From Geomesophilobacter sediminis (GTDB taxonomy: Bacteria > Desulfobacterota > Desulfuromonadia > Geobacterales > Geobacteraceae), in NCBI RefSeq assembly GCF_016458275.1, contig NZ_JAEMHM010000011.1, positions 1-64,000 of the forward strand: a DNA stretch of 64,000 bases, given 5' to 3'. Below are positions 19,758-40,605 of this stretch, one piece after another. The notes beneath the pieces are model-generated. The model was not told the origin of the DNA. It worked only from the letters and a program-made list of their open reading frames with translations, and made no database searches. The translations under genes were made by a program, and so were the position numbers. Position 1 is the stretch's first letter; each line of letters opens with the position of its first letter.

Positions 19758-19943
19758 TTACCAACTGGACTTGATCACGCCCGGAATCTGGCCGCTGTTG
19801 GCCAGCTTGCGCAGGCAGATACGGCACATGTCGAACTTCCGGTAGTAGGCTCTGGGGCGGCCGCACAGGGGGCAGCGATTACGGTCGCGCACCTTGAACT
19901 TGTTGCCTCTCTGTGCCTTTATGATCATCGATGTCTTTGCCAC
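19758..19943 (-). CDS. rpsN: 30S ribosomal protein S14, zinc-binding short form
   Basis: A 61-residue type-Z S14. Zinc ligands: C-x2-C in RCPLCGRPR and C-x2-C in [11 protein letters not shown]. The conserved tail [11 protein letters not shown] ends the protein. GTG start with GGAGG upstream; between rplE and rpsH. The long zinc-free S14 form is not in this window. Confidence 0.97.
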   Translation of the reverse strand: MAKTSMIIKAQRGNKFKVRDRNRCPLCGRPRAYYRKFDMCRICLRKLANSGQIPGVIKSSW

Positions 19944-19964
19944 GGGTGTTCCTCCAAACGGTGA

Positions 19965-20504
19965 TTAGTTGCGAAACGGCAGCCCCATGAGCTTCAGGAG
20001 CGATTTGCCTTCGGCGTCGGTCTTGGCCGTGGTCACGATGGTGATGTTGAGCCCCTTGACCTTGTCGACCTTATCGTAGTCGATCTCCGGAAAGATGATC
20101 TGCTCCTTGACGCCCAGGGAGTAGTTCCCCATGCCGTCGAAGGCCTTGCCCGAGATCCCCTTGAAGTCACGCACGCGCGGCAGGGAAACGCTCACCAGCC
20201 GGTCGAGGAACTCGAACATCCGGTCGCGGCGCAGCGTCACGGCGCAGCCGATCGGCATCCCCTGGCGCAGCTTGAAGCCCGCGATGGATTTCTTCGCCTT
20301 GGTGATCACCGGCTTCTGGCCGGCGATGGCACCGAGTTCCTCGGCCGCGGAGTCGAGGATCTTGACGTTCTGGATCGCTTCCCCAAGGCCCATGTTGATG
20401 ACCACCTTGACCAGTTTGGGGACTTCCATCACGTTCTTGTAGCTGTATTCCTTCATCAGCTGCGGAATTATTTCTTTATGGTAAAGCTCGCTCAGCCGTG
20501 CCAT
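19965..20504 (-). CDS. rplE: 50S ribosomal protein L5
   Basis: Binds 5S rRNA and forms the bridge to S13; 179 residues. Conserved [14 protein letters not shown], the [20 protein letters not shown] loop that contacts P-site tRNA, and [23 protein letters not shown] start; 12 bases after rplX. Confidence 0.98.
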   Translation of the reverse strand: MARLSELYHKEIIPQLMKEYSYKNVMEVPKLVKVVINMGLGEAIQNVKILDSAAEELGAIAGQKPVITKAKKSIAGFKLRQGMPIGCAVTLRRDRMFEFLDRLVSVSLPRVRDFKGISGKAFDGMGNYSLGVKEQIIFPEIDYDKVDKVKGLNITIVTTAKTDAEGKSLLKLMGLPFRN

Positions 20505-20516
20505 GAACCAATCCTC

Positions 20517-20843
20517 CTATTTATCAAAGGACTCGCCGCATTTAACACAGCAGCGCGCCTTCTTGCCGTCTTCGAGCACCGTGGTTTTGGTCCTGACCGG
20601 CTTGTTGCATTTAGGGCACAGGAGAGCCACGTTGGAGATGTGCACCGGCGCCTCCTTCTCCAGGATCCCCCCCTGCTCGGAACCGCGCGCCTTGGTATGA
20701 CGCTTCACGATGTTGATCCCCTCGACAATCACCCCGTCCTTCTTCGGGACGATGGTAAGGACCTTGCCGCTTTTGGACTTGTCCTTACCGGTGGTGACCA
20801 CTACGGTATCGTTCTTCTTTACATGTAGCTTTTTGCCCAGCAT
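20517..20843 (-). CDS. rplX: 50S ribosomal protein L24 with C-terminal zinc ribbon
   Basis: Early assembly protein of the large subunit; 108 residues. The N-terminal KOW domain has [20 protein letters not shown]. The C-terminal part contains CPKC (in [12 protein letters not shown]) and CVKC (in [14 protein letters not shown]), a four-cysteine zinc-ribbon arrangement absent from E. coli L24. ATG start; between rplN and rplE. Confidence 0.97.
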   Translation of the reverse strand: MLGKKLHVKKNDTVVVTTGKDKSKSGKVLTIVPKKDGVIVEGINIVKRHTKARGSEQGGILEKEAPVHISNVALLCPKCNKPVRTKTTVLEDGKKARCCVKCGESFDK

Positions 20844-20862
20844 GGCTTATCTCCAGAATGTA

Positions 20863-21231
20863 TTAAAGTACCTCGGGGGCGAGGGAGATGATCTTCATGA
20901 ACTTCTTGGCGCGCAGCTCCCTGGCGACCGGTCCGAAGATACGGGTACCCACCGGCTCCATAGCGTTGTTGATCACGACGCCGGAGTTGTTATCGAAGCG
21001 GATGTAGGAACCGTCCGGACGGCCGACGGCCTTGGCGGTGCGGACCACGACGGCTTTCACCACGTCACCCTTTTTCACCTTGGCGTTCGGGATGGCTTCC
21101 TTGACGGAGGCGACGATGATGTCCCCGATCCCCGCATAGCGGCGCTTGGACCCCCCGAGCACCTTGATGCAAAAGAGCTTCTTGGCTCCGGAGTTGTCGG
21201 CCACATCCAAAATAGTCTGCATCTGAATCAT
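20863..21231 (-). CDS. rplN: 50S ribosomal protein L14
   Basis: Interface protein contacting 16S rRNA (bridge B8); 122 residues. [20 protein letters not shown] at the start, [31 protein letters not shown] and the conserved [20 protein letters not shown] end. ATG start; 25 bases after rpsQ. Confidence 0.98.
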   Translation of the reverse strand: MIQMQTILDVADNSGAKKLFCIKVLGGSKRRYAGIGDIIVASVKEAIPNAKVKKGDVVKAVVVRTAKAVGRPDGSYIRFDNNSGVVINNAMEPVGTRIFGPVARELRAKKFMKIISLAPEVL

Positions 21232-21256
21232 TGTTAGCTCCCAGCAAAGCCGTTAC

Positions 21257-21514
21257 TTAGGCTTTGGACTCGATGATCTGTCTGACCTTCCAACGCTTGT
21301 CCTTGGAGAGGGGGCGACACTCGACGATGAGTACGCGGTCCCCGATCTTGCAGGCGTTTTCCGTGTCGTGCGCTTTGTACTTGGCGCTGCGCTTGATGTA
21401 CTTATTGTAAACGGGGTGCTTGACCAGGCGGTCCACCTTGACGACGGCGGTCTTGTCCATCTTGTCGCTCACCACGATACCGGTTTGGGTTTTCCTGTTG
21501 CCTCTTTCGCTCAT
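21257..21514 (-). CDS. rpsQ: 30S ribosomal protein S17
   Basis: Primary 16S rRNA 5'-domain binder; 85 residues. [39 protein letters not shown] and [17 protein letters not shown] are the family blocks. ATG start; 7 bases after rpmC. Confidence 0.98.
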   Translation of the reverse strand: MSERGNRKTQTGIVVSDKMDKTAVVKVDRLVKHPVYNKYIKRSAKYKAHDTENACKIGDRVLIVECRPLSKDKRWKVRQIIESKA

Positions 21515-21521
21515 GACTTCT

Positions 21522-21710
21522 CTACCCTCTCTTCTCGCGGAGTATGGTTTTCACCCGGGCGATATCCTTGCGCAGCTGGGACAGCTTCGCGGTGTTCTCC
21601 AGGCGCCCCGTGTGGAGCTGGAAGCGCACGTTGAAGAGCTCTTTTTTGAGCTCGGCGTCCTTGGCCGCGAGTTCGGCGGCGGTCGCATTGTTGAGTTCTC
21701 TAGCCTTCAT
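21522..21710 (-). CDS. rpmC: 50S ribosomal protein L29
   Basis: Two-helix protein by the exit tunnel that helps dock SRP and trigger factor; 62 residues: [20 protein letters not shown] … [16 protein letters not shown]. The frame is open back to 21764 inside rplP, but the ATG at 21710 gives the family N-terminus. It overlaps the rplP stop by 11 bases, so coupling with L16 is likely. Confidence 0.97.
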   Translation of the reverse strand: MKARELNNATAAELAAKDAELKKELFNVRFQLHTGRLENTAKLSQLRKDIARVKTILREKRG

Positions 21711-22122
21711 TGTCTTCCTTCCTCGAGGTGAATTTCGTCGCCAGCGGAAGCTTGTGAGCGGCAAGACGGAACGCCTCGCGTGCCACTTCCTCGGTCACCC
21801 CTTCCATTTCGTAGAGCATGCGGCCCGGCTTGATGACGCAGACCCAGCTGTCCGGCGAGCCTTTGCCCTTGCCCATACGGGTTTCGGCCGGCTTCGCGGT
21901 GAGCGGCTTGTCCGGGAAGATACGGATCCAGATCTTGCCGCCCCTCTTGATGTAACGGGTCATCGCGATACGGGCGGCCTCGATCTGGCGGGAGTCGATC
22001 CAGCCGCACTCGGTGGCCTGCAGACCGTATTCGCCGAAGGCAAGCGCGGTCCCGCGCTGCGGCGTCCCGGTCATGCGCCCTTTCATCTGCTTTCTATGCT
22101 TAACTCTCTTGGGCATTAACAT
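21700..22122 (-). CDS. rplP: 50S ribosomal protein L16
   Basis: Large-subunit protein near the A-site tRNA elbow; 140 residues. [16 protein letters not shown] at the start, then [20 protein letters not shown] and [20 protein letters not shown]. The arginine hydroxylation region (…[12 protein letters not shown]) is present. ATG at 22122 with AGGAG upstream; a second ATG two codons downstream is possible. Confidence 0.98.
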   Translation of the reverse strand: MLMPKRVKHRKQMKGRMTGTPQRGTALAFGEYGLQATECGWIDSRQIEAARIAMTRYIKRGGKIWIRIFPDKPLTAKPAETRMGKGKGSPDSWVCVIKPGRMLYEMEGVTEEVAREAFRLAAHKLPLATKFTSRKEDNEG

Positions 22123-22140
22123 CGCAAAATACTCCTGTTT

Positions 22141-22776
22141 CTATTTTTTGGTCGCGAGGACTTCACCCTTGAAGAGAAGCACCTTGACGCCGATGATGCC
22201 GTAGGTCGTCTTGGCTTCGGCGAAGCCGTAGTCGATGTCGGCACGCAGGGTGTGCAGCGGCACCCGCCCTTCGCGGTACCATTCGGTACGGGACATCTCG
22301 GCACCACCCAGACGCCCGGAGCAGGTGATCCGGATCCCCTTGGCGCCGAACTTGAGGGTGGAGGTCACGCTCTTCTTCATCGCGCGGCGGAAGGCGATGC
22401 GGCGCTCCAGCTGCAGGGCCACGTTTTCCGCGACCAGCTGCGCGTCGAGCTCCGGCTTGCGCACTTCCTGGATGTTGAGGTAGACCTCTTTGTCGGTGAG
22501 CTTGGCCAGCTCCTTCTTCAGGGTCTCGACCTCGGAGCCTTTCTTACCGATGATCAGCCCCGGACGCGCGGTGTAGATGTTGATCTTGGCCTTGCCCGCC
22601 GCACGCTCGATTTCTATCTTGGAAACGCCCGAGTGGTAGAGACGCTTCTTGAGGAAGGCACGAAGCTTCAGATCCTCATGAAGCAGGCTCGCGTACTCCT
22701 TCTCCGAGTACCACTTGGAATCCCAGGTCTTGATAACTCCAAGCCTGAACCCTATAGGATTAACTTTCTGACCCAA
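22141..22776 (-). CDS. rpsC: 30S ribosomal protein S3
   Basis: Forms the mRNA entry pore with S4 and S5; 211 residues. [20 protein letters not shown] opens the protein, the KH-type region has [15 protein letters not shown], and [21 protein letters not shown] is near the end. The start is TTG at 22776 with GGAGGTGAGG upstream. 24 bases after rplV. Confidence 0.98.
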   Translation of the reverse strand: MGQKVNPIGFRLGVIKTWDSKWYSEKEYASLLHEDLKLRAFLKKRLYHSGVSKIEIERAAGKAKINIYTARPGLIIGKKGSEVETLKKELAKLTDKEVYLNIQEVRKPELDAQLVAENVALQLERRIAFRRAMKKSVTSTLKFGAKGIRITCSGRLGGAEMSRTEWYREGRVPLHTLRADIDYGFAEAKTTYGIIGVKVLLFKGEVLATKK

Positions 22777-22800
22777 AACCTCACCTCCAAACCGGTTAGC

Positions 22801-23136
22801 TTATTTCTTTTCCGCAAGAACCACGGTGATGTGGCTTGTCGGTTTTCTGATTTTGCTGGCACGCCCCATGGCGCGCGGCACGAAACGCTTCAAAACGGCG
22901 CCGCCGTCGACGAAGATGGTCTTGACGTAGAGGTTGTCCACGTCGGAGACACCTTTCTGCTCGGCGTTGGCAACCGCCGAGCTGAGCAGCTTGGCGACCA
23001 GCTTGGCAGAAGGCTGCGGCGAAAAGCGGAGCGTGTTGAGCGCCGTCTGAATCCCTTTACCTCTGACCATGTCGACCACGAGACGCGTCTTGCGCGGGGA
23101 GAGACGGACAGAGGACAATTTAGCGGTTGATTCCAT
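22801..23136 (-). CDS. rplV: 50S ribosomal protein L22
   Basis: Lines the exit tunnel with an extended beta hairpin; 111 residues. Conserved RLSPRKTRLVVDMVRGK near the N-terminus and the loop region FVDGGAVLKRFVPRAMGRAS, which reaches the tunnel wall and is the site of macrolide-resistance changes in other species; no deletion is apparent. ATG start; 20 bases after rpsS. Confidence 0.98.
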   Translation of the reverse strand: MESTAKLSSVRLSPRKTRLVVDMVRGKGIQTALNTLRFSPQPSAKLVAKLLSSAVANAEQKGVSDVDNLYVKTIFVDGGAVLKRFVPRAMGRASKIRKPTSHITVVLAEKK

Positions 23137-23156
23137 TTCCTTACTCCTTTGGGACC

Positions 23157-23438
23157 TTACTTCTTCTTCAGCTTGCTCTTTTTGTCAGCGGCGTGACCAT
23201 GGAAGGTACGGGTCGGGGAGAACTCACCCATCTTGTGCCCGACCATGTTCTCAGTCACGAACACGGGGATGAACTTCTTCCCGTTGTGTACCGCAAAGGT
23301 GAGGCCGATGAAATCCGGGGTGATCGTCGACCGGCGCGACCAGGTCTTGATCACTTTTTTCGCACCGGCCTGCTCGGCAGCAGCCTTCGCTTCAAGGTGC
23401 GCGTCAACGAAAGGTCCCTTCTTGATAGATCTTGCCAT
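23157..23438 (-). CDS. rpsS: 30S ribosomal protein S19
   Basis: Head protein that contacts S13 and A/P-site tRNAs; 93 residues. [18 protein letters not shown], then [42 protein letters not shown] start; between rplB and rplV with the usual short gaps. Confidence 0.98.
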   Translation of the reverse strand: MARSIKKGPFVDAHLEAKAAAEQAGAKKVIKTWSRRSTITPDFIGLTFAVHNGKKFIPVFVTENMVGHKMGEFSPTRTFHGHAADKKSKLKKK

Positions 23439-23463
23439 CTCTTAAATCCTCTGTCCGGATGAA

Positions 23464-24288
23464 TTATTTACTGCGTCTCTTGACGATGAAGCGGGTCGAG
23501 GTCTTGTTGGTCCTCGTCTTGTAACCCTTGGTCGGGATACCCCACGGAGTCACCGGGTGGCGACCGCCGGAAGTCCTGCCCTCACCACCACCGTGCGGGT
23601 GGTCGACCGGGTTCATGGCGACGCCGCGGACGTGGGGACGGATCCCCAGCCAGCGGGAGCGCCCCGCCTTGCCGATGGAAACGTTCTCGTGATCGATGTT
23701 GCCTACCTGGCCGATGGTCGCCTTGCAATCCATGAGGATCATGCGGACCTCGGAGGAGGGAAGCTTCACCTGGGCGTACTTCCCTTCCTTGGCCATGAGC
23801 TGGGCGAAGGTCCCGGCGGAACGTGCCAGCTGAGCCCCCTTACCGATCTTGAGCTCGATGTTGTGAATGATGGTACCCAGCGGGATGTTCCGGATCGGCA
23901 GCGTGTTGCCCGGCTTGATGTCGGCGCTGGCGCTGGAGACGACCGTATCGCCAACCTTGAGGTTGAGCGGAGCCAGGATGTAGCGCTTCTCGCCGTCCAC
24001 GTAGGACAAAAGGGCGATGCGCGCGGAGCGGTTCGGGTCGTACTCGATGGCAACGACCTTGGCCGGGATGTCGATCTTGTCCCGACGGAAGTCGATGATC
24101 CGGTACTTCTGCTTGTGCCCGCCGCCGACGTTTCTCGAAGTCACGCGCCCGTTGGAGTTCCTGCCGCCACTCTTGTTGAGGGACTCGAGGAGGCTCTTCT
24201 CAGGCTTGGATTTGGTAATCTCGTCAAAAGCGGAGCAGGTCTGGGCCCGTCTCCCCGGAGAAGTAGGTTTGTACGTTTTGATGGCCAT
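23464..24288 (-). CDS. rplB: 50S ribosomal protein L2
   Basis: Needed for subunit joining and peptidyl transferase integrity; 274 residues. [20 protein letters not shown] in the first third and the near-invariant [39 protein letters not shown] in the last third (including the conserved histidine near the active site). ATG start. Confidence 0.98.
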   Translation of the reverse strand: MAIKTYKPTSPGRRAQTCSAFDEITKSKPEKSLLESLNKSGGRNSNGRVTSRNVGGGHKQKYRIIDFRRDKIDIPAKVVAIEYDPNRSARIALLSYVDGEKRYILAPLNLKVGDTVVSSASADIKPGNTLPIRNIPLGTIIHNIELKIGKGAQLARSAGTFAQLMAKEGKYAQVKLPSSEVRMILMDCKATIGQVGNIDHENVSIGKAGRSRWLGIRPHVRGVAMNPVDHPHGGGEGRTSGGRHPVTPWGIPTKGYKTRTNKTSTRFIVKRRSK

Positions 24289-24314
24289 TATTCTTAAACC
24301 CCGTCAGTCTTTTT

Positions 24315-24602
24315 TTAAGCTTCGAAGAAGTCGACGTTGCTTCCCTCTTTGAGGGTCACATACGCCTTTTTCCAGTTGGAACGCTTGCCAACCCCGTGAA
24401 CGGTGCGCTTGGACTTGCCGGCAACGTTGACGGTGCGGACCGAGTCGACCTGCGCATTGGCAAAGAGCTGCTCAACGGCGGTCTTGATCTCAATCTTGTT
24501 AGCCGCGGCGTTCACCACGAACGAGATCACGTTCTTGTCGTCCTTCTCCACCGTAGTCTTCTCGGTGATGAGCGGCTTTTTTATGACGTCATAGATGTTC
24601 AT
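24315..24602 (-). CDS. rplW: 50S ribosomal protein L23
   Basis: Exit-tunnel protein that docks trigger factor and SRP; 95 residues. [40 protein letters not shown] and [17 protein letters not shown] are the family blocks. Its ATG overlaps the rplD stop by four bases (ATGA), so translation is coupled. Confidence 0.98.
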   Translation of the reverse strand: MNIYDVIKKPLITEKTTVEKDDKNVISFVVNAAANKIEIKTAVEQLFANAQVDSVRTVNVAGKSKRTVHGVGKRSNWKKAYVTLKEGSNVDFFEA

Positions 24603-25222
24603 GACTGTAATACTCCTTCGACCCTGCGGACGGCAGCTTCAGTGAAAATGACGCTCTGGTACTTCATGATGTCGAAGATGTTCAGTCCTTCCGGACCGGT
24701 CACCTTGACATTCTTCACATTGCGGGCCGAAAGCTCGAGCGCAAGATTCGCAGTATCTGTTATTACGAGCGTCTTGTCAAGGTTAAACGCATCCAAGACG
24801 GCCACGAAGTTCTTCGTTTTGATCTCGGGAAGCTCAAAGCTGTTGAGCACAGTGATTTTCTCGTTCTTGAAGAGAAGGGAAAGTGCGGAACAAAGCGCCG
24901 CTCTTCTTGCCTTCTTGTTCATGGCGAGACTGTAGGTCTTCGGACGGGGTCCGAAGGCAACGCCGCCGCCCGGGTACTGCGGAGCGCGTTTGCACCCCTG
25001 GCGGGCCTGGCCGGTACCCTTCTGCTTGAAGGGTTTCTTGCCGGAGCCGGAAACCAGGGCGCGGTTCTTGACGGCCACGGTCCCCTGCCGACGGTTGGCG
25101 AGCTGAATCTTAACGGCCTCGTGGATCAGGTATTCGCGGACGTCGCCGTTGAAGACGGCGTCGGCTACCTCGATCTCGCCGACCTTGCTTTTCTTGATGT
25201 CGAAAACGTCTAACTTAGCCAT
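24599..25222 (-). CDS. rplD: 50S ribosomal protein L4
   Basis: Tunnel-constriction protein; in E. coli it also autoregulates the S10 operon. 207 residues. The tunnel loop region [20 protein letters not shown] and [20 protein letters not shown] are intact. ATG start, 20 bases after rplC; overlaps rplW by 4. An E. coli-type S10 leader could not be identified. Confidence 0.98.
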   Translation of the reverse strand: MAKLDVFDIKKSKVGEIEVADAVFNGDVREYLIHEAVKIQLANRRQGTVAVKNRALVSGSGKKPFKQKGTGQARQGCKRAPQYPGGGVAFGPRPKTYSLAMNKKARRAALCSALSLLFKNEKITVLNSFELPEIKTKNFVAVLDAFNLDKTLVITDTANLALELSARNVKNVKVTGPEGLNIFDIMKYQSVIFTEAAVRRVEGVLQS

Positions 25223-25242
25223 ATCTTTCTCCAGCCCTTCGG

Positions 25243-25878
25243 TTATTTCTTGCTCTTCACGCTGTCTTTGAGGAGAACAAGACCGTTGGCGGAGCCGGGA
25301 ACTGCCCCACCCAGAAGAATCAGGTTATCGGCGGCATCAACACGCACCACCTTGAGCCCCTGAACGGTCACTTTCTCGTTCCCCAGGTGACCCGGCATCT
25401 TCTTGTTCTTGAAGACGCGGGAGGGGGTTGCAGAGCAGCCGATGGAGCCGGGTGCCCGGTGGAAGCGGGAACCGTGGGAAGCACGGCCGCCCTTGAAGCC
25501 CCAGCGCTTCACGACGCCCTGGAAGCCCTTGCCGATCGAGGTGCCGGTGACGTCGACGACGTCGCCCGCCTCGAAGACGGAAGCTTCGATGACGTCGCCC
25601 ACGTTGTAGGCGTCGGTGTTCTCCATGCGGAGTTCACGGTAGAAGGTGAAGACGCCGGCGCCGGCGGCCTTGCAGTGGCCGACCAGGGCGGAAGTGGTTT
25701 TGGCAGCGTCTTTGGGGCCGAAGCCGACCTGGAGGGCGGTGTAACCGTCCTTCTCGACGCTCTTTTTCTGAAGCACAACACAGGGGCCGGCCTCTACCAC
25801 TGTGACGGGAATACGACGCCCGTCCTCGGCAAATATCTGGGTCATCCCCAGCTTTTTCCCAATCAATCCCTTATTCAT
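25243..25878 (-). CDS. rplC: 50S ribosomal protein L3
   Basis: One of the first large-subunit proteins to assemble; 211 residues. [20 protein letters not shown] at the N-terminus; the central extension with [20 protein letters not shown] reaches the peptidyl transferase centre. ATG start; 24 bases after rpsJ. Confidence 0.98.
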   Translation of the reverse strand: MNKGLIGKKLGMTQIFAEDGRRIPVTVVEAGPCVVLQKKSVEKDGYTALQVGFGPKDAAKTTSALVGHCKAAGAGVFTFYRELRMENTDAYNVGDVIEASVFEAGDVVDVTGTSIGKGFQGVVKRWGFKGGRASHGSRFHRAPGSIGCSATPSRVFKNKKMPGHLGNEKVTVQGLKVVRVDAADNLILLGGAVPGSANGLVLLKDSVKSKK

Positions 25879-25902
25879 GGCTGACTTCCCTATCCTTAAG
25901 TA

Positions 25903-26211
25903 TTAAAGCTTGATCTCGACGTCCACACCGGCGGAGAGGTCGAGTTTCATCAGCGCGTCCACGGTCTGCTGGGTCGGCTCGAGGATGTCGATCAGTCGCT
26001 TGTGGGTCCTGATCTCGAACTGCTCGCGCGACTTTTTGTCCACGTGCGGTCCCCGGAGTACGCAGTACTTGTTGATCACGGTGGGGAGCGGGATCGGGCC
26101 GGCCACGCGGGCGCCGGTCCGCTTCGCGGTATCGACGATCTCGCCGACGGAGGTGTCGAGCAGCTTGTGATCGTAGGCTTTCAGACGGATTCTAATTTTC
26201 TGACTAGGCAT
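25903..26211 (-). CDS. rpsJ: 30S ribosomal protein S10
   Basis: Head protein and NusE partner of NusB in antitermination; 102 residues. [20 protein letters not shown] and [40 protein letters not shown] are conserved. ATG start. It follows tuf1 after a 245-base gap, the largest in this run; no clear promoter box is visible there. Confidence 0.98.
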   Translation of the reverse strand: MPSQKIRIRLKAYDHKLLDTSVGEIVDTAKRTGARVAGPIPLPTVINKYCVLRGPHVDKKSREQFEIRTHKRLIDILEPTQQTVDALMKLDLSAGVDVEIKL

Positions 26212-26456
26212 CTCTTCCTCGTTAAGGGCAATTTTCCGCCGCTTCGCAGCGCGCCGCGCGGCCGGGCCCTTTCGGCCCGACCGCTGACGAGAGCGACTTG
26301 ATTTGGGTGAAACTATGTATGGTTGGTTGCAGCTGGTTCAGCTATCCCAATTTTTTAGGCGGGGCGGGGAGCCCCGCGCCATAGGGACAAAGGCAACTTC
26401 TCAAATTCAGGCTTACTGCTTTTCAGGCTACTGCTTGGCGTACTCGATCGGGGGGA
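26212..26456 (-). other. tuf1-rpsJ spacer with a GC hairpin
   Basis: No reading frame. It contains GCGGGGC (26359-26365) pairing with GCCCCGC (26371-26377) over a 5-base loop; in the direction of transcription an A run follows it, so it is not a standard terminator. GGGCC…GGCCC pairs near 26263-26276. It may contain the S10 leader or a processing site, but nothing diagnostic was recognised. Confidence 0.5.
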
Positions 26457-27647
<1,191 letters not shown>

Positions 27648-27674
27648 GCGGAGTCCTCCTCGAGGGATTAAATG

Positions 27675-29753
<2,079 letters not shown>

Positions 29754-29791
29754 TTCCTTAAACCTCCAAGGTCAAACGGGCAGAGCCCGTC

Positions 29792-30262
29792 CTACCAACG
29801 ATAATGGGCAAAGGCGCGGTTCGCCTCGGCCATCTTGTGGGTGTCCTCACGCTTCTTGACCGCAGAACCGCGGTTGTTGTAAGCATCGAGGATCTCGCCG
29901 GCGAGCTTGTCGGTCACCGTCTTCTCGGAACGAGCGTTGGAATACTTCACCAGCCAGCGCATCGCCAGAGACATACGGCGCTCCGGGCGAACCTCGACCG
30001 GAACCTGGTAGGTGGAACCGCCGACGCGGCGGGACTTGACTTCAAGCATCGGCTTGATGTTGTCCAGGCAGCGCTTGAGCACTTTCACCGGCTCATCGCC
30101 AGCCTTGCCGGCCGCTACTTCAAGAGCACCGTAGAGGGCGCGCTCAGCAGTGGACTTCTTGCCGTCCAGCATGATTATGTTGATGAGTTTGGCGACCACG
30201 CGATCCCCGTACTTCGGATCGGGGAGGATCACCCTCTTGGCAACTTCTCTTCTTCTGGGCAT
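29792..30262 (-). CDS. rpsG: 30S ribosomal protein S7
   Basis: Nucleates assembly of the 30S head and lies at the tRNA exit site; 156 residues. [40 protein letters not shown] and the C-terminal [12 protein letters not shown] start; 19 bases after rpsL. In E. coli S7 represses this operon; an equivalent site in the short rpsL-rpsG gap is not obvious. Confidence 0.98.
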   Translation of the reverse strand: MPRRREVAKRVILPDPKYGDRVVAKLINIIMLDGKKSTAERALYGALEVAAGKAGDEPVKVLKRCLDNIKPMLEVKSRRVGGSTYQVPVEVRPERRMSLAMRWLVKYSNARSEKTVTDKLAGEILDAYNNRGSAVKKREDTHKMAEANRAFAHYRW

Positions 30263-30281
30263 CGTAAACCTCTCGCTCTAA

Positions 30282-30653
30282 TTACTTGGGTCTTTTTGCG
30301 CCGTACTTGGAACGGCTCTTCATCCGCCCCTTGACCCCAACGGAGTCCAGGGTGCCGCGGACGATGTGGTAACGGACACCCGGAAGGTCCTTCACCCTGC
30401 CGCCGCGGATCAGGACCACGGAGTGTTCCTGCAGGTTGTGACCGACACCCGGGATGTACGAGGTAACCTCGACACCGTTGGTCAGACGAACCCTGGCAAC
30501 CTTACGAAGCGCGGAGTTCGGCTTCTTCGGGGTGGTGGTGTACACCCTGGTGCAGACGCCCCGCTTTTGGGGGCAGCATTTAAGTGCCGGAGCAGTAGAC
30601 TTTTCAGCCTTGGACTCACGGCCATGACGGATGAGCTGATTAATAGTAGGCAT
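30282..30653 (-). CDS. rpsL: 30S ribosomal protein S12
   Basis: Decoding-centre protein; 123 residues. [12 protein letters not shown] begins it; [20 protein letters not shown] carries the wild-type lysine at the streptomycin position and [20 protein letters not shown] the second conserved lysine, so no known resistance change is present. The frame is open to 30737, but the ATG at 30653 matches the family and lies about 50 bases downstream of a strong promoter. First gene of the str set. Confidence 0.98.
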   Translation of the reverse strand: MPTINQLIRHGRESKAEKSTAPALKCCPQKRGVCTRVYTTTPKKPNSALRKVARVRLTNGVEVTSYIPGVGHNLQEHSVVLIRGGRVKDLPGVRYHIVRGTLDSVGVKGRMKSRSKYGAKRPK

Positions 30654-30708
30654 ACAGACCCTCTCGCGCGAAACTATCCACAGAGGGCACTCCCCTGCGG
30701 AAGCGCCG

Positions 30709-30737
30709 AACATATCAGGATAGACCGCGCATGTCAA
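30709..30737 (-). promoter_or_regulatory. Strong sigma-70 promoter of the str/S10/spc gene set
   Basis: On the minus strand a perfect -35 TTGACA (30737-30732), a 17-base spacer and -10 TATGTT (30714-30709). An AT-rich block (AATAATTC) lies just upstream of the -35. The predicted start gives a ~50-base leader to rpsL. It separates this unit from rpoC, which ends at 30808. Confidence 0.85.
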
Positions 30738-30752
30738 GAATTATTTCAACGA

Positions 30753-30787
30753 CAGGGGCTAGAAACCGCATCGGCTTCCAGCCCCTG
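30753..30787 (-). terminator. Hairpin after rpoC
   Basis: CAGGGGCT (30753-30760) pairs with AGCCCCTG (30780-30787); the stem extends inward with mismatches. On the minus strand it is followed by TCGTTGAAATAATT rather than a clean T run, so it is a weak or non-canonical terminator at the end of rpoBC. Confidence 0.55.
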
Positions 30788-30807
30788 ATTATTACTGACG
30801 CTGCTGC

Positions 30808-34968
<4,161 letters not shown>

Positions 34969-35006
34969 AGTATTGCCTCCTTGATGTTAGGAGTAACTTA
35001 AGTCAC

Positions 35007-35106
35007 GTTCAGAGTTCCGAGTTCCGGGTTCAGAGTTAAAAGCGGGTGCCTGGAAGGAGTTTGCTCCTCCCAGACCACCCTGAACTCTGAACGTGGAACT
35101 TAGAAC
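35007..35106. repeat. Period-7 inverted array (GTTCnnn/GAACnnn), copy B
   Basis: Between rpoB and rpoC. GTTC at 35007, 35014, 35021 and 35028 (then GTT at 35035); GAAC at 35082, 35089, 35096 and 35103. All steps are exactly 7. The ~45-base loop contains a further hairpin (AGGAG … CTCCT). Triplets between tetrads differ between arms except for aga/tct nearest the loop. Confidence 0.88.
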
Positions 35107-35111
35107 TGGTT

Positions 35112-39224
<4,113 letters not shown>

Positions 39225-39330
39225 CTCTTCTCCTTTGGTGAAAGCCCGAAAGACCTCCACCCCCTTGAAATTCCTGCTGTTTTGGCTCGTTCGGGCGCAG
39301 GGGTGAAGCGGCCTCAAACTAAAATAGAGA

Positions 39331-39360
39331 AGCCAAGGCCGCAAAAGTGCGACCTTGGCT
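39331..39360 (-). promoter_or_regulatory. Stem-loop between rplL and rpoB (probable attenuator)
   Basis: AGCCAAGG (39331-39338) pairs perfectly with CCTTGGCT (39353-39360), with inner GC pairs. On the minus strand TTCTCTATTTTAG follows, a poor T tract. In E. coli an attenuator/RNase III site lies in the same gap; here the same role is inferred from position. Confidence 0.6.
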
Positions 39361-39385
39361 AGGATGAAGATCGGTTTTGGAAGGG

Positions 39386-39766
39386 TTACTTAACTTCCAC
39401 TTCTGCGCCGGACTCCACGAGCTGCTTCTGAGCGTCGGCAGCGTCTTCTTTGGAGATACCGGTTTTGACCGGCTGCGGAGCGCCGTCGACGAGGTCTTTG
39501 GCTTCCTTGAGGCCCAGGCCGGTGAGGGCGCGGACGACTTTGATGACGGCGATTTTGTTGGCGCCGGCGCTTTTGAGGATGACGTCGAATTCGGTCTTCT
39601 CCTCAGCAGCTTCAGCCGGGCCAGCAGCCGGGCCGGCAGCAGCAACGGCAACCGGAGCAGCGGCGGAAACGCCGAATTTCTCTTCGAGCTCTTTCACGAG
39701 CCCGGCGAGTTCGAGAACGGACATGTTTTCAATGAAGCTGACAACTTCTTCCTTGGTGATAGCCAT
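39386..39766 (-). CDS. rplL: 50S ribosomal protein L7/L12
   Basis: Stalk protein present in several copies that recruits translation GTPases; 126 residues. N-terminal dimerisation helices ([20 protein letters not shown]), an alanine-rich flexible hinge ([20 protein letters not shown]), and the C-terminal domain with [20 protein letters not shown] and [18 protein letters not shown] start; 57 bases after rplJ. Confidence 0.98.
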   Translation of the reverse strand: MAITKEEVVSFIENMSVLELAGLVKELEEKFGVSAAAPVAVAAAGPAAGPAEAAEEKTEFDVILKSAGANKIAVIKVVRALTGLGLKEAKDLVDGAPQPVKTGISKEDAADAQKQLVESGAEVEVK

Positions 39767-39823
39767 TGGTAATCCTCCGAAAGATTATCTTAGATAACTG
39801 GTTAATTTGTAAAGGGAAATTGG

Positions 39824-40345
39824 TTAAGCTGCCTTCTGGGCACGGATCTGGTCCAGCGCGCGTACGAAGCCGCCGGGGACCGCTGCCAGGACGCGTACGA
39901 AGTTGCTGGCCGGGGCCTGCATCGAACCGAGCATCTTGGCGATGAGCACTTCGCGGCTCGGCAGATCGGCCAGGGCCTGGATGTCGGCCACGTTCAGCGG
40001 TTTGCCGGTCAAAATGCCGGCTTTGAGCGAGAACGGGACGGTGGCATCCTTCGCGTACTTGGACAGCACTTTGGCTGCCGCGACGGGATCGTCATAGCTC
40101 AGGGCAATCGCGGTCGGACCGGAGAGGTACTGGGTCATCCCGGTCTTGTCGGTCCCTTCGGACGCGATCTCGAGCAGCGTGTTCTTGAAAACTTTGAATT
40201 CCACGTTGGCTTTGCGGAGCTCATTTCTGAGCTCGGTGGCCTGACCGACGTTCATCCCGCGGAAATCCGCGAGGAACACTGCCTGGGCCCGCTGCAGCTT
40301 CTCGTGCATCTCGGTAACAAGTTGCTGTTTGTTTTCCTTGTTCAA
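39824..40345 (-). CDS. rplJ: 50S ribosomal protein L10
   Basis: Base of the L7/L12 stalk and, with L12, the usual repressor of its own mRNA; 173 residues. [40 protein letters not shown] and [20 protein letters not shown] are family blocks. The start is TTG at 40345, with AAAGGAGG upstream. A 260-base leader separates it from rplA; it contains the L10-leader elements and heptad array C. Confidence 0.97.
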   Translation of the reverse strand: MNKENKQQLVTEMHEKLQRAQAVFLADFRGMNVGQATELRNELRKANVEFKVFKNTLLEIASEGTDKTGMTQYLSGPTAIALSYDDPVAAAKVLSKYAKDATVPFSLKAGILTGKPLNVADIQALADLPSREVLIAKMLGSMQAPASNFVRVLAAVPGGFVRALDQIRAQKAA

Positions 40346-40605
40346 GCGCCTTCCTCCTTTCTTTTGGGTTCAGGGCACGAAGCCCCGCCAAAGTCAGGAA
40401 GTCACACGAAAAAATCCTGAAATTTAATCGCTAACTGTTCCCAAGTCTCGCCAGGCCACATACGCGTTTAAGCCCCCACGGAAAACGGTTCGCGTTCAAC
40501 GTTCAAGGTTCAAGGATATAACGTCGAACGTTGAACCTTGAACCTTGAACGGTTTTTCCTAGGGCGCGCCTGGTGTCTTTGACTTTGGCATTTCGAGTCG
40601 AAGCT
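40346..40605 (-). promoter_or_regulatory. Putative L10 leader (L10-L12 binding mRNA leader)
   Basis: The gap has no ORF. On the minus strand AAAGACACCAGGCGCG (around 40580-40565) is followed much later by GTGGCCTGGCGAGACTT (around 40458-40442); CCAGGC (40573-40568) pairs with GCCTGG (40456-40451), resembling the kink-turn stem of L10 leaders (GACnnCAGGC … CCTGnCGAG). Heptad array C fills the apical part. Further hairpins TCAGGA…TCCTGA and GGGC-TTCG-TGCCC precede the rplJ start. The family call is by eye. Confidence 0.5.
40488..40550. repeat. Period-7 inverted array (GTTCnnn/GAACnnn), copy C
   Basis: Lies inside the rplA-rplJ leader. GTTC at 40488, 40494, 40501 and 40508; GAAC at 40526, 40533, 40540 and 40547. 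Sixteen bases, 40500-40515, pair perfectly with 40536-40551 around a 20-base loop. A TTTTT run follows on the plus strand (40553-40557), and GTTTTCC on the minus side. Confidence 0.9.

Noticed and set aside
26351-26377. Terminator between tuf1 and rpsJ
   Set aside because: The GC hairpin is followed by As, not Ts, in the direction of transcription, so it does not fit an intrinsic terminator.
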